A DNA stretch of 6,610 nucleotides from Kiloniellales bacterium (GTDB lineage Bacteria > Pseudomonadota > Alphaproteobacteria > Kiloniellales > JAKSDN01): positions 1 to 6,610 of the forward strand of contig JAKSDN010000128.1 of the NCBI GenBank assembly GCA_022360075.1, written 5' to 3'. The position numbers were made by a program, and so were the translations under genes. Below are positions 6,395 to 6,610 of the stretch, one piece after another. Every line of letters starts with the position of its first letter. Position 1 is the stretch's first letter. Below the pieces are notes generated by a model, which searched no databases, was not told where the DNA came from, and worked only from the letters and a program-made list of their open reading frames with translations.

Positions 6395-6610
6395 ATGGCG
6401 GCTTTGAGCTCATCAGCAACATTCGAACAGGATGCAGCAAGAGGCACAGCTTTGCAGGCGCAGCGGCAATGCTTTCACAATGCGGGCATCCAACCTAGTG
6501 TCCAAGAGCGTAAGGAACGCACCTCAAAGCACTGGACACTTCTGTCCTCAGCTATGGGTTCGCCAAGCGTTGAGAGACCTGATGAGCAACACCTTCAGAT
6601 ACGACAAGAC
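6395..6610 (+). CDS. unrecognised open frame running off the right edge (partial)
   Basis: From the ATG at 6395 (or a GTG at 6380) the frame stays open for 72 codons to the end of the window; the upstream in-frame stop is at 6335-6337. The encoded peptide is polar and rich in Q, S, A and R, with no signal peptide, membrane segment or known motif. Codon use is poor in G/C at third positions compared with the rest of the window, and no good ribosome site precedes it. It may be the start of a real gene of foreign origin, or chance openness in a decayed region. Confidence 0.22.
   Translation, partial: MAALSSSATFEQDAARGTALQAQRQCFHNAGIQPSVQERKERTSKHWTLLSSAMGSPSVERPDEQHLQIRQD
6497..6540. repeat. 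44-nt inverted repeat with inner hairpin
   Basis: AGTGTCCA (6497-6504) and TGGACACT (6533-6540) are perfect 8-bp inverted copies. Inside them GCGT (6508-6511) and ACGC (6517-6520) form a second short stem around AAGGA. The element could be a structured RNA end, a recombinase or protein-binding site, or the end of a mobile element. Nothing adjacent decides between these. Confidence 0.45.

Overview
The base composition and gene style (GC mostly about 60-75% in the coding parts, ATGA overlaps, a LuxR-type HTH fused to an alpha/beta hydrolase) suggest an alphaproteobacterium. This is an inference from style; there is no rRNA or housekeeping gene to confirm it. No CRISPR array, tRNA, transposase or phage structural gene was seen.

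Layout. Positions 1-158 are non-coding and hold a large nested inverted repeat (33-52 paired with 107-126, with two smaller hairpins inside) just beyond the 3' end of a minus-strand operon. Positions 159-4299 are a tight three-gene operon read right to left: a 342-aa exported or membrane-anchored protein with a C-terminal NTF2/SnoaL-like segment, a 338-aa secreted protein of unknown family, and a ~697-aa secreted protein. The last has two coiled coils, three 16-residue W-rich repeats and a C-terminal beta-sandwich-like domain. The genes overlap or nearly touch (ATGA at 3271-3274; stop at 2258-2260 next to a start at 2252 or 2261). All three products carry an N-terminal export signal, so they probably act together outside the cytoplasm. 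None matches a family I can name with confidence.

Positions 4300-4431 form a divergent intergenic region with a 20-bp imperfect palindrome and a second copy of its half-site. On the plus strand, 4432-6051 encodes a 539-aa LuxR-type HTH plus alpha/beta-hydrolase protein. It is the obvious candidate regulator of the operon and of itself.

Positions 6052-6610 look different. A GIY-YIG (UPF0213-type) gene on the minus strand is cut off almost exactly at the stop of the regulator gene, leaving only its N-terminal half. The rest (6191-6610) falls to about 50-53% GC in its last part. It holds a 44-nt inverted-repeat structure and an unrecognised frame that runs off the right edge. This looks like a recombination boundary between the operon/regulator cassette and unrelated DNA.
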